Of a stretch of 64,000 nucleotides of DNA, positions 35,571 to 44,639 are shown in pieces. Under the pieces are notes generated by a model. That model did no database searches. It was not told the origin of the DNA and saw only the letters and a program-made list of their open reading frames with translations. The DNA comes from Alicyclobacillus acidiphilus NBRC 100859 (GTDB taxonomy: Bacteria > Bacillota > Bacilli > Alicyclobacillales > Alicyclobacillaceae), in the NCBI RefSeq assembly GCF_001544355.1, contig NZ_BCQI01000004.1, forward strand, positions 62,001-126,000, read 5' to 3'. Numbering within the stretch: position 1 is the stretch's first letter; the number at the start of each line of letters is the position of its first letter. The position numbers and the translations under genes are program-made.

Positions 35571-36584
35571 TCAGGACGAAAATCCAGTGGTGTAGGGCGG
35601 CTGGACGATCCCTCGCTCTGTGATGATGGCCGTGATCAGCTCTCCCGGCGTCACGTCGAACGCAGGATGCAGGGCCGATGCGCCTTCCGGCGCGATGGGC
35701 AAATCCCACATATGCGTGACCTCTTTGGCATGCCGCTGCTCGATGGGAATCGCATCCCCCGACTCGGTGCGAAGGTCAACCGTGGTCATCGGTGCCGCGA
35801 CATAAAATGGAATACCGTGGTATTTGGCCAGCACCGCAAGCGAATACGTCCCGATTTTGTTGGCGGTATCGCCGTTTCGAGCAATCCTGTCCGCGCCGAC
35901 GATCACGGCGTCCACCATACCTTGTCCCATCAAATAGCCCGCCATCGAATCCGTGACGATGTCGAAGGGAATGCCTTCGTCCATCAATTCGTAGGCCGTG
36001 AGGCGTGCGCCCTGCAGGTATGGGCGCGTCTCGTCGACATACACACGCTGCAAACTGCCATCCCGGTGCATGCTGCGAATCACGCCAAGCGCTGTTCCGT
36101 ATTCAACCGTCGCCAGCGATCCGGTATTGCAGTGCGTCAAAATGCGCCCGCCGACATCTTTCAATAACTCGGCGCCGAGATCTCCAATTCGTCGATTGGT
36201 TTGCACATCGAGTTCGGCGATGCGCAAGGCGTGTCGATAAAGTTCCTCGGCAATCCGGCTTTCGTCGTCGACTCCGCGCAGCACCTCGTCCATCTCGTCG
36301 AGCGCTTGAGCGAGATTGACCGCGGTTGGCCGAGCCTTGCGCAACTGTTGCGAAGCTTCGATCAGTTGCTCCTTCAAGCGAGGCTGCCCCTGCAGTCGAT
36401 GCGCCTCGGCAGCCAGGCCGAACGCCGCCGCCGCGCCGATGGCCGGGGCGCCGCGCACCTTCATGGCGGTGATGGCGTCTGCAACTTCCGCCGCCGAGCG
36501 AAACGTCTCCCAGACCGTCTCATGCGGCAACTTCGTTTGATCCAGCAGCGATATTTCGCCGGGAGCCCATTGGATGGCTCTCAC
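35571..36584 (-). CDS. mtnA: S-methyl-5-thioribose-1-phosphate isomerase
   Basis: 337 residues from GTG at 36584 with GGGGAGG 7 nt upstream; its GTGA overlaps the mtnP stop. The product resembles eIF2B-alpha-type isomerases: KVRGAPAIGAAAAFG, HCNTGSLATVEYGTALG with the catalytic Cys, ETRPYLQGARLTAYEL, and VGADRIARNGDTANKIGTY with the catalytic Asp. It converts methylthioribose-1-P to methylthioribulose-1-P in methionine salvage. The later salvage genes (mtnB, W, X, D) are not in the window. Confidence 0.94.
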   Translation of the reverse strand: MRAIQWAPGEISLLDQTKLPHETVWETFRSAAEVADAITAMKVRGAPAIGAAAAFGLAAEAHRLQGQPRLKEQLIEASQQLRKARPTAVNLAQALDEMDEVLRGVDDESRIAEELYRHALRIAELDVQTNRRIGDLGAELLKDVGGRILTHCNTGSLATVEYGTALGVIRSMHRDGSLQRVYVDETRPYLQGARLTAYELMDEGIPFDIVTDSMAGYLMGQGMVDAVIVGADRIARNGDTANKIGTYSLAVLAKYHGIPFYVAAPMTTVDLRTESGDAIPIEQRHAKEVTHMWDLPIAPEGASALHPAFDVTPGELITAIITERGIVQPPYTTGFSS

Positions 36585-37384
36585 GCCGATTCCTCCCCTG
36601 TCAACGGAGCCTGTCCGCCTACCGCGGTCGTGCACCCGCATGTACGTTCGCCCGTGTCGTTCTCGATGAACTGATAGAACAAGCGCCGCAGCTTCTCCAC
36701 GTTGGCTGCCATCGCGCTTGTGACTTCCTCGTGCGTCAGCGGGTGCGGCGACAGGCCGGCGGCCCAATTGGTGACCATGCAGACCGTCGCGTAGCACAAT
36801 TCCAGCTCTTTCGCGAGCGTCGCTTCGGGCATGCTCGTCATGCCGACGACGCTGCCGCCGAGCTGTGCGTACATCGCGATTTCAGCTTTCGTTTCAAAGC
36901 GAGGTCCTTCCGTGCAGACGTACACGCCGCCATCGTGCAGGTCGTAGCCCAACTTGCCGGCGGCCTCTCTCAGGCCTCGGCGAAGCCGTGAACAGTACGG
37001 ATCCGACATATCGACGTGCACGACGCGCCCTTCATCGAAAAACGTGCTTTTTCTCGACTTTGTCATGTCGATCACGTCGTCCACCAACACCAGTTCGCCA
37101 GGCTGGTACGATCGCTGTAGCGAACCGACGGCCGCCGTCGCCAACACCTGCTCGACGCCGAGCGACTTGAGCGCGTACAGATTCGCCCTGTAATTGATGA
37201 GGTGCGGCGGTGTGCCGTGCTGCACCCCGTGTCTCGCCATGAACGCGACCTCGCGATCCGCGTAGCGGCCAATCGTGACCATTGTATCGCCATACGGCGT
37301 ATGTATCGTTTTTGTATCTGCATCGGCGATGTCACCAGCGTTGTAGACCCCGGTGCCGCCGATGATGGCGTAACGAATGCCCAT
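36581..37384 (-). CDS. mtnP: 5'-methylthioadenosine phosphorylase
   Basis: 267 residues, ATG with GGGAG 7 nt upstream. Purine phosphorylase family motifs: AIIGGTGVYN phosphate site, MARHGVQHGTPPHLINYRAN, EGPRFETKAEI, and VGMTSMPEATLAKELELCYATV. The substrate-site segment and length match MTAP rather than general PNP. It splits methylthioadenosine into adenine and methylthioribose-1-P. First gene of the mtnP-mtnA-mtaD unit. Confidence 0.93.
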   Translation of the reverse strand: MGIRYAIIGGTGVYNAGDIADADTKTIHTPYGDTMVTIGRYADREVAFMARHGVQHGTPPHLINYRANLYALKSLGVEQVLATAAVGSLQRSYQPGELVLVDDVIDMTKSRKSTFFDEGRVVHVDMSDPYCSRLRRGLREAAGKLGYDLHDGGVYVCTEGPRFETKAEIAMYAQLGGSVVGMTSMPEATLAKELELCYATVCMVTNWAAGLSPHPLTHEEVTSAMAANVEKLRRLFYQFIENDTGERTCGCTTAVGGQAPLTGEESA

Positions 37385-37435
37385 GGTTTCACTCCCTGCT
37401 TGACTTGCTTAGCCTGATTATACGCGACAACTTCC

Positions 37436-38326
37436 CTATTGTCCCGAAATCGCCTCCAACAAGTCGCGTATGGAGCCCCGCTTCTCGGAATGAAACAAAT
37501 CGCCGAATTTCCGAATCCGATCCGGTACGTTGTCGATCGTAAAATCGCGAGGATGGCATCCGTTCTCCAATTCCGACCACGTGATGGGCGTCGATACGGT
37601 TGCTGAGGGTGTGGCACGCACGCTGTACGCGCAGATGAGCGTTCTCGACTCGCCGTGCTGCGGCGCGTCCACGTAGACTTTGTCCCCGCGATCTTTGACG
37701 AACCGCTCGGTCGTCACGATGTTCGGCCACTTCTGTTCTAGATAACGCGCGATGAACTGCACGAACCGTTTGGAATCGTCGTACGGGATGGTCGATTGCA
37801 GAGGCACGTAGACCTGAAGACCGGTTGCCCCGGAGGTTTTGACCAAGCTTGGCAGTTGCAGAGATTGCAAGGTATCGCGCAAGTGGATGGCGACTTCGCG
37901 AACGCGTTCGAAATCGGACGTATCGGTTGGGTCGAGATCAAACGACAGCGTATCGGGCTCATGGACGCTGAGCCGGTGCAACCCCGCATGAAATTCAAGC
38001 GCGCCGAGGTTGCCGTAGTGCAACAGGGTCGCTATGTTGTGGATCACGATTTCCTTCTTGCCTTCCGCGTTGATGCGAAACGGCACGAATTCAGGCGTTC
38101 CAGCAAGTACATGGCGCTGATAGAATCGTTTGCCGACGGCGCCGTGTGGACAGCGCACGAGTGTGATGGAGCGATCCGCCAGATAAGGCAGCATGACAGG
38201 AGCGACCGTGGCGAGATACTGGAGATATTGGATCTTGGTCCTGTGTACTTCCGGGAACAGGATCTTGTCCGGATGCGTAATGTTCACCGGCACCTCCGCC
38301 TGAACTTCCAATTGCTCCACAGCCAT
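37436..38326 (-). CDS. LigD-type primase-polymerase (NHEJ polymerase domain as a free protein)
   Basis: 296 residues, ATG with GGAGG 8 nt upstream. LigD POL domain features: THPDKILFPE, FYQRHV, HYGNLGALEFHAGLHR, the catalytic acidic pair in LSFDLDP, KTSGATGLQVYVPL, and KDRGDKVYVDAPQH. No ligase or phosphoesterase domain is attached; the ligase is a separate gene 88 bp away on the other strand. It fills gaps and adds nucleotides during end joining with Ku and the ligase. Confidence 0.9.
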   Translation of the reverse strand: MAVEQLEVQAEVPVNITHPDKILFPEVHRTKIQYLQYLATVAPVMLPYLADRSITLVRCPHGAVGKRFYQRHVLAGTPEFVPFRINAEGKKEIVIHNIATLLHYGNLGALEFHAGLHRLSVHEPDTLSFDLDPTDTSDFERVREVAIHLRDTLQSLQLPSLVKTSGATGLQVYVPLQSTIPYDDSKRFVQFIARYLEQKWPNIVTTERFVKDRGDKVYVDAPQHGESRTLICAYSVRATPSATVSTPITWSELENGCHPRDFTIDNVPDRIRKFGDLFHSEKRGSIRDLLEAISGQ

Positions 38327-38413
38327 ACATGCCGCCTCCCCATTCTCGTTTCCCGCCTAGTGTGCCCGATTCCGGGCAAACTGATGGAATACAGACATCG
38401 CGAACAGGAGCGG

Positions 38414-39370
38414 ATGAAGGTGGATCTCCCCGTGATACGGCCGTTTGAGCCGATTCAAGTGCAGGAATTGCCAACGGGCAGCCACTGGATCGGCCAGGTC
38501 AAGTGGGATGGCGTGCGGCTGCTCACGTACATCGATGGCGGGCAGATTCGGTTGTGGAATCGCAATGGCCGGGAGCGAACGCAGCAGTACCCTGAGCTTT
38601 TGCAACTGCGAGAGTACGCGCATGCCAATTCCTGTGTGCTGGACGGCGAAGTCGTCGCGATGGTCGATGGCAGGCCGTCGTTCTACGAATTGATGCGGCG
38701 GGATCGCTCCCAGACGCCCAAGGCCATCCAGGCCGCTTCCCGCGATGTACCCGTTCTCTACATGGTTTTTGACATGTTGTTTCTCGATGGAGATTGGCTT
38801 GTCGAGAGAAATTTGGAGGAGCGCCAAACGCTGCTCAGGCGCGTTCTGGAGCCGGCGCATATGTATCGAATGGTCGACAATGAGGCCGATCTCGGCGCGC
38901 TGTTCGAAGCGACGAAACAACTGCGGCTAGAGGGCATTGTGGTGAAAGACCTGCGCAAACCGTACTTGATTGGCGGAAAGGACAATCGGTGGCAAAAGCT
39001 GAAACACATCCGCAACGCGGTCCTGGCCGTTGGCGGAGTCACACTCCGCGATGACCAGCCCAACGCACTGATTGTGGGCCTTTACGACGAACGTCAGCTG
39101 CTGCATTGTGTCGGGCATGTCGGTACCGGGAGGCTGCCACAAACGGAGTGGAAACAACTGCTGGCAGAACTGACCTACATGGCAGAATCGCCCTTCGTCG
39201 AGATTCCGAACGACCTTCGGCGTGGTGCGGCCCGTTGGGCCGCACCAGAGCTGACGGTCAAGGTTTCGTTCCTCGAGTGGACGCCCGACGCAACCCTGCG
39301 CCAGCCTGTACTGATTGCCCGCTCGGACGTCCCGCCGTTCGAATGCACGATGGCGAAGGCGGACATGTGA
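38414..39370 (+). CDS. ATP-dependent DNA ligase, LigD ligase-domain type
   Basis: About 318 residues; ATG at 38414 is used, though its AGGAG is only 3 nt away and GTG at 38420 (9-nt spacing) may be the real start. The adenylation motif I is QVKWDGVR with the nucleophile Lys; further motifs are VLDGEVVAM, VFDMLFLDGDWL, EGIVVKDL and KLKH, followed by an OB-fold domain. It seals breaks in NHEJ. It is transcribed away from the polymerase gene and towards ku, so the three NHEJ genes cannot share one transcript. Confidence 0.9.
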   Translation: MKVDLPVIRPFEPIQVQELPTGSHWIGQVKWDGVRLLTYIDGGQIRLWNRNGRERTQQYPELLQLREYAHANSCVLDGEVVAMVDGRPSFYELMRRDRSQTPKAIQAASRDVPVLYMVFDMLFLDGDWLVERNLEERQTLLRRVLEPAHMYRMVDNEADLGALFEATKQLRLEGIVVKDLRKPYLIGGKDNRWQKLKHIRNAVLAVGGVTLRDDQPNALIVGLYDERQLLHCVGHVGTGRLPQTEWKQLLAELTYMAESPFVEIPNDLRRGAARWAAPELTVKVSFLEWTPDATLRQPVLIARSDVPPFECTMAKADM

Positions 39371-39398
39371 GCCAGGCAGGTAAGGACGGACCATTTGC

Positions 39399-40217
39399 TT
39401 ACGAGGTCTTTTTCTTCCTTCCTTTGCCTTTGAGGGGTTCCGCCTTGGTCATTTGGATGCTCTTTTGCAGCGCGTCCATCAAACTGATCACGTCGGCCGT
39501 GGCGGCGGCTGGCTTCTCGACTTCGCCTGTCGTCTCCATGTGGGCAAGTTTCTGTTCGACCAAACGCTCCACCGCGTCTTTGCGCTCGTCTTTGAATTGG
39601 GCGGGATCGAACGGTTTGCTGAGCTGTTGGATGAGCTTGACGGCCATGTCGAGTTCTTCCTCGGCGACGTCGGGAGCCTGATGAACGAACGGCAGTTCCG
39701 ACGTGGACCGGACCTCGTTCGGCCAAAACAGCGTTTGCATGATGAGCACGCCGTCGCTCATGCGGATGCAGGCCATGGCCTCGTTGGCCCGCAGCACCGT
39801 TCGGGCAACGGCGATTTTATGGGTGTCTCCGAGGGCCTGTGCCAACAAGGCGTAAGCTTTGCGTCCAGTTTGCTCCGGCGCAAGGTAATACGTGTTGTCG
39901 TAATAGACCGGGTCGATTTCATGCGCGTCCGTGAAATGGACGATATCGAGCGTTTGCGAGCGCTCGTGGTTCAAACTTTCCAGTTCGTCGTCCTCGATCA
40001 CGACGAACTGCCCTTTCGCGTACTCGAAGCCTTTGACAATATCCTCTGCCTTCACTTCGATGTCGCACGTGGGGCACGTCTTCTGGTACTGAATGGGCGT
40101 TTTGCACGCTTTGTGCAATTGCCGAAAACGAACACTCTGGCTCTCCGTCGCTTTGTACATGCGCACGGGGACGTTGATCAGGCCGAAGCTGATGGAACCT
40201 TTCCACATCGTATGCAT
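39399..40217 (-). CDS. ku: Non-homologous end-joining protein Ku
   Basis: 272 residues from ATG at 40217 (MHTMWKGSISFGL); ATG at 40208 is an alternative and the much longer frame is rejected. Bacterial Ku features: MWKGSISFGLINVPVRMYKAT, a zinc-ribbon-like CKTPIQYQKTCPTC remnant, FTDAHEIDPVYYDNTYYL, and the C-terminal basic tail KGKGRKKKTS that often binds DNA. It forms a ring-shaped homodimer on DNA ends and recruits the LigD activities. It converges with the ligase gene (28-bp gap). Confidence 0.94.
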   Translation of the reverse strand: MHTMWKGSISFGLINVPVRMYKATESQSVRFRQLHKACKTPIQYQKTCPTCDIEVKAEDIVKGFEYAKGQFVVIEDDELESLNHERSQTLDIVHFTDAHEIDPVYYDNTYYLAPEQTGRKAYALLAQALGDTHKIAVARTVLRANEAMACIRMSDGVLIMQTLFWPNEVRSTSELPFVHQAPDVAEEELDMAVKLIQQLSKPFDPAQFKDERKDAVERLVEQKLAHMETTGEVEKPAAATADVISLMDALQKSIQMTKAEPLKGKGRKKKTS

Positions 40218-40290
40218 CCCTGCACCACCCTCCCGTCGACTCGGACTCCTACGAGTAGGGTGGGTCACACACGCCCGCGGCATGCCTCGA

Positions 40291-43128
40291 CTAGCGAGCA
40301 GATTGCCCCAAAAATGTTTGAATATGCGAGAGGACATCCCGTTCCGGAGCAACGAGCGGACGAACGCCTGGCAACGACTGCACGAACGTGGTGCCATAGC
40401 GCTGTGTGATAAGGCGTTTGTCGTACACGACAACGACGCCTTTGTCTTGGCGAGTTCGAATCAGGCGGCCAAATCCTTGGCGAAAACGCACAACCGCTTC
40501 CGGCAGGCTCGACGCCCAGAACGGACTCGTTCCATTCTGTTCGATCCGCTCGTGCCGCGCCTCGGTCACCGGGTGGGTCGGCGGCGCAAACGGTAACCGG
40601 ACGATGACGAGCGTCGTCAGTTGATCGCCAGGGAGGTCGATCCCTTCCCAGAACGACTGGGCACCGAGCAGCACGCTCTTCGGGTTGTTGCGAAACGCTT
40701 CGAGCATCGCTGTCCTGCCGCCGTCGATCTCCTGCGCCAGCAATTGCAGACCGTGCTGGCGCAGCGGCTGGCGGATCAGCTTGGCCGTTTCCCGCAGCAT
40801 CTGATGACTGGTGAAGAGAGCGAGAATCCTCCCCTGACTGACGACCGCCAATTGATACAGCGAGTCTCCGAGCCACATCGCCGCCTCTTGCGGCGACATC
40901 TTCGCCAACTCGGGCACGTCGTTGGGAACACAAAGCATTGCCTGCGCGCTGTAGTCGAACGGCGAAGGCACGTGTGTGGCAATCAGTTTGCCGTCGCGGA
41001 CGGATTCCTGGAGTCCGAGTTGTGCCACCACGTAGTCGAAGTTTCCTTTGACGGACAGTGTGGCGGAGGTGAGAATCACCTTGTCGTACCGTTCAAACAG
41101 CGCGGAGCGCAGTGCGGCGGAAACGTCGATCGGCGCCCGATGCACGCTCCAGCGCGGGCGTGACGTGCCTCGGCGTTCAATCCAGGTCACAAAGTCCGGC
41201 AACTCGAGCGACGTGCTCTCAAGCAAGCGGACGCTTTCGATCCATGTGCCGAGAAATCCCGACGCGTCGACGATGCGGCCCGCCTCGTCGTCGGATACGG
41301 CGTTCTTGGCCCATTCCTGCAGGCTTTGCTGGAGCTCTTCGAGCGATTTCAACGGATGGGCAAGCTCGTCCATCGCCTGCACGAAGAGGCGGAACTCGTC
41401 GGTTTGCCGCCACGCGTCGGTGAGCCGGTACTCCGCTTTGCCCTGCGGAACGAGTCCGCCAAGGATGTTGAATGCGTGATCGCAGGTCCGTTGAATCTCT
41501 TCAATCCACTCCTGCGCGGCGTCCAGGCGCTCAACCATCCGCTTGGGCGCGGTCGGCGATTCTGCCGCGCGCGTCCTAAGATCGGCAAGCACCCCGCTCT
41601 TGCCTCGATCTCGGCTCAGTCGGTTGGCAAACGCCGCCAACTGGACGGCGTGCACTTCGCTTCCCAGATGCTTCGTCGCCTGTTCCTCCAAATGGTGGGC
41701 TTCGTCGATCACGAGCGCATCGTATTTTGGCAGGACTCGATTGTCCGCCTTCATGTCGGACAACAAGAGCGAGTGATTGGTGACGACGACGTCAGCCAAC
41801 TGCGCCGCGCCCTTGGCGCGAAAGTAGTAGCATGGTCGAAAGAACGGACACCGCTTGTTGATGCACGAATCGGTTTCACTTTGCACGCGCGCCCACTGCG
41901 CGTGACCCACCGCGCCGGTCGACAAGGTGTCCCTGGTTCCGTCGGGCGTTTCCGTCAGCCAGACGAGCAGAGACATGACGCCTTGAATCTCGTCCATCGG
42001 CGTGACGAACGACTGTGCCGTAGATTCGCCTTTGATCTTGCGAAGGCAGACGTAGTTCTTTCTGCCCTTCTGGACAGCCAGGGAAATGGTGCCGTCAAAC
42101 AGCCGTTGCAGCGTGGGGAAATCGCGTTGCTCGATTTGATCCTGCAGCGCGATGGTGTGCGTGCTGACGACGACCTTTTCATCCGTCGCCAACGCGTAGA
42201 GGACGGCAGGGATCAGGTAGGCCATCGACTTGCCAGTTCCCGTCCCGGCTTCGATGACCGCGTGTTTGCCGTGCACAAGCGCTTCGCTCACCTTTTCAAT
42301 CATGGTCATTTGACCCGCTCTAGGTTCATACCCTTCAAGCAGTCTGCTCATGGGTCCGTCTGGACCCAGCAGTTCGGACGCTTTTCGACCGAGATCTTCG
42401 AGATGGTCCAGCACGCCGGCACGACCATTTCGTTTGGGCGTCCGTTCCGGCTCTTTCGCAAAGACGAGGCCATCGCGGACGTCCAACGGTTCCGGCAAGG
42501 TGTCGCCCGATTGCTCCAAGACGTGCGCTGCCTGTTGGCTGAACCAATCGGACGTGATCGAGGAATAGAGTGAGGCGAGTTGGCTCAGGTTTTGCAGGAC
42601 CAAGAGCGGCAACCGAATTGCCTTTTGCTCCAGCTTGTACAAGACTTGACCGGCCAGCAGGGCGTCGGCGACACCCCGATGGGTTTCATCGACGTCAATC
42701 TGCAGGGTTCGGGCAACGTTCTCCAGTCGGTAGTTCGAGAGACTGGGAAACAGGATGCGAGCCAGATTGAGCGTGCACAATCCGTCCGCGCCGAGGAGCG
42801 TGTGGCCAATCGACTCGCACTTCTGCTGAATGAACGAACGATCAAATTGTAAATTGTGAGCGACCATGACGGAATCTCCGAGAAACGAGAGGAACTCAGG
42901 CAAGGCGTCTTCCAACGCCGGCGCGGTTTTCACCATATCGTTCGAGATTCCGGTCAAGTCGGTGATTTCCTGCGGTATGCTGCGGGACGGACGGATCAGG
43001 CGGTGGAAAGTTTCCACCGCCTGATTGCCATCCATTCTAACGGCCCCGATCTCGATGATGTCATCGCTGGTCGGATCGAATCCGGTTGTTTCGATGTCCA
43101 CTACAACGTATGTCACGTTTCGGAGCAA
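40291..43128 (-). CDS. dinG: ATP-dependent helicase/exonuclease DinG
   Basis: 945 residues. The N-terminal DnaQ-like exonuclease begins VVVDIETTGFDP, with the Exo motifs DIET, HNLQFD (Asn-Asp) and the final HRGVADALL, all intact. The XPD-like helicase follows: Walker A EAGTGTGKSMAYL, DEAHHLEEQA, and LGAQSFWEGIDLPG. The Fe-S-type cysteines appear as CINKRCPFFRPCYYF. The start is uncertain: TTG at 43128 or GTG at 43116. The exonuclease-helicase fusion is normal for Bacilli. It follows the TPR gene by 50 bp. Confidence 0.93.
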   Translation of the reverse strand: MLRNVTYVVVDIETTGFDPTSDDIIEIGAVRMDGNQAVETFHRLIRPSRSIPQEITDLTGISNDMVKTAPALEDALPEFLSFLGDSVMVAHNLQFDRSFIQQKCESIGHTLLGADGLCTLNLARILFPSLSNYRLENVARTLQIDVDETHRGVADALLAGQVLYKLEQKAIRLPLLVLQNLSQLASLYSSITSDWFSQQAAHVLEQSGDTLPEPLDVRDGLVFAKEPERTPKRNGRAGVLDHLEDLGRKASELLGPDGPMSRLLEGYEPRAGQMTMIEKVSEALVHGKHAVIEAGTGTGKSMAYLIPAVLYALATDEKVVVSTHTIALQDQIEQRDFPTLQRLFDGTISLAVQKGRKNYVCLRKIKGESTAQSFVTPMDEIQGVMSLLVWLTETPDGTRDTLSTGAVGHAQWARVQSETDSCINKRCPFFRPCYYFRAKGAAQLADVVVTNHSLLLSDMKADNRVLPKYDALVIDEAHHLEEQATKHLGSEVHAVQLAAFANRLSRDRGKSGVLADLRTRAAESPTAPKRMVERLDAAQEWIEEIQRTCDHAFNILGGLVPQGKAEYRLTDAWRQTDEFRLFVQAMDELAHPLKSLEELQQSLQEWAKNAVSDDEAGRIVDASGFLGTWIESVRLLESTSLELPDFVTWIERRGTSRPRWSVHRAPIDVSAALRSALFERYDKVILTSATLSVKGNFDYVVAQLGLQESVRDGKLIATHVPSPFDYSAQAMLCVPNDVPELAKMSPQEAAMWLGDSLYQLAVVSQGRILALFTSHQMLRETAKLIRQPLRQHGLQLLAQEIDGGRTAMLEAFRNNPKSVLLGAQSFWEGIDLPGDQLTTLVIVRLPFAPPTHPVTEARHERIEQNGTSPFWASSLPEAVVRFRQGFGRLIRTRQDKGVVVVYDKRLITQRYGTTFVQSLPGVRPLVAPERDVLSHIQTFLGQSAR

Positions 43129-43178
43129 CTCCCATTTTGCGAGATGATCCTATTCTAGCAAAGTGGACTGGACTGGGG

Positions 43179-44570
43179 CTAGGGGCCGTCCGCATGACGA
43201 AGGACATCCGCTGGAACCCCGAGTTGAACCGCTCGTTGCAGCGAGGCGACCAAATCTTCCGATTCCGCCCTGCGTTCGTAGACCACCGCCTGATAGAGCG
43301 CCGCGAGGCGGCGAATGGAAGTCTGGGAGGACTTGGCGGCCGCGTGCAAATGCTTCATCGCCAGGTGTGTGTCGTGGGAACGTATGGCGAGACGCCCAAG
43401 AAGCAGCGAAACCATGCCCGGAACGGACGGCAATTGGTTGGCCAAGTTTGCCAAGACGCCCTCCGAACGATCGTAGTCTCCGATGAGATACAAACAACAG
43501 CCGAGCAAGGCTGTCAGCGGCAGATCGTCCGGGGCGATGGTGAGCGCCCGTTTGCACAACACCGACGCCCTCGCACTGGAACCCATCACGACGCAACACA
43601 AAGCCTCCAGGTAGAGACCGAGTGCGAGGTTGTCTTGATGGCGCTGGTATTCCCGGGCTTGCATCAACGCATGCTGGTGCAGGCCCACGGCCAACAGCAG
43701 CATCACGCGAAGCCGAATGCATTTGACGGTCGACGCTGTCGGCGGAATGATCTCGGCAATGGTCTTCGCGGCCCGGCCGTTGCCTGCCCAAACCAACGCC
43801 AGAGCACGCCAGAGCAAGGCTTCCTCGTCATCCGTTCGCGCGTGGGATTGGGCGAAACAGCGTTCCGCTGCCGCAAATTCACCCAGGTGGATGTGGCATA
43901 CGCCAAGATTGAACCAGACTTCACCGCGGTCGGAGTCGAAGTCGAGCAAGTTGTACAGCGTATGGATGGCGTTCTGCCAATCGCGTTCGCTCGCATGTAG
44001 GAACGTGCGAACTTCGAGCAGCGCCTGCAGCACGATCTCGTCATCAGCATCGACTGCCGCTTCGACCGTCGCAAGTGTTTGTTTGGCTTCGTCGAGGTGG
44101 CCTGCGTGGAGTTGACTGAGCGCGACGTAAATCATCGCCCCGAGGCTGTCGCCGCTGCAGTCCGCTTCGTCGATCGCGTCGGAGAGTGTCTTTGCGGCGT
44201 GATCGAACATGCGAAGATCGTAGTAGGCAAGTCCTTTGCGAAGTTGACATTCGTACTTGGCCGACAGGTCAAACAGGCCTTCGGCGTACGGACTGTCGAG
44301 GGCGTCCCCCGATTCCACCATCGTCCCGTTGTCGGAAGGCGTCTCCGAAGGCATGGCATCCTTCGCGACGGACGGCGACTCGAGCAGCGCGTACGTCTCT
44401 TCGATGGCTTCGTCCACCGACATCCACGCATCCAAGGTTTTGTTCGCCAGTTCTCGCAAGGTCAACAGCGTATCGGACAATTTCTCCCGCAATGTCTCAT
44501 CGGCAGTGGGCAGTTTCGATCTCAGCGCTTGAACCGCTTCCGCGATGGCTGCAAGTTCCACGTACTGCAC
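43179..44570 (-). CDS. Tetratricopeptide-repeat protein, function unknown
   Basis: 463 residues, GTG start with AGGAGG 8 nt upstream. It is almost entirely helical. TPR-type units are visible as YECQLRKGLAYYDLRMFDHAAKTLSDAI, WFNLGVCHIHLGEFAAAERCFAQSHA and the LLGCCLYLIGDYDRSEGVLANLA region; only the alternating helix pattern is diagnostic. No signal peptide or enzyme domain. It occupies the place between birA and dinG where B. subtilis has panBCD. Role as a protein scaffold is inferred from the fold. Confidence 0.75.
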   Translation of the reverse strand: MQYVELAAIAEAVQALRSKLPTADETLREKLSDTLLTLRELANKTLDAWMSVDEAIEETYALLESPSVAKDAMPSETPSDNGTMVESGDALDSPYAEGLFDLSAKYECQLRKGLAYYDLRMFDHAAKTLSDAIDEADCSGDSLGAMIYVALSQLHAGHLDEAKQTLATVEAAVDADDEIVLQALLEVRTFLHASERDWQNAIHTLYNLLDFDSDRGEVWFNLGVCHIHLGEFAAAERCFAQSHARTDDEEALLWRALALVWAGNGRAAKTIAEIIPPTASTVKCIRLRVMLLLAVGLHQHALMQAREYQRHQDNLALGLYLEALCCVVMGSSARASVLCKRALTIAPDDLPLTALLGCCLYLIGDYDRSEGVLANLANQLPSVPGMVSLLLGRLAIRSHDTHLAMKHLHAAAKSSQTSIRRLAALYQAVVYERRAESEDLVASLQRAVQLGVPADVLRHADGP

Positions 44571-44639
44571 GGCGCGTTCCTCCTCGCTTTCATCCCCCTA
44601 GCGTCCGTCGCTCGCGGAACTTTATGCAACCAATTGCGA

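Noticed and set aside
41326-42573. 415-codon plus-strand frame opposite dinG
   Set aside because: Composition typical of antisense translation; no ribosome binding site, no motif, fully inside dinG.
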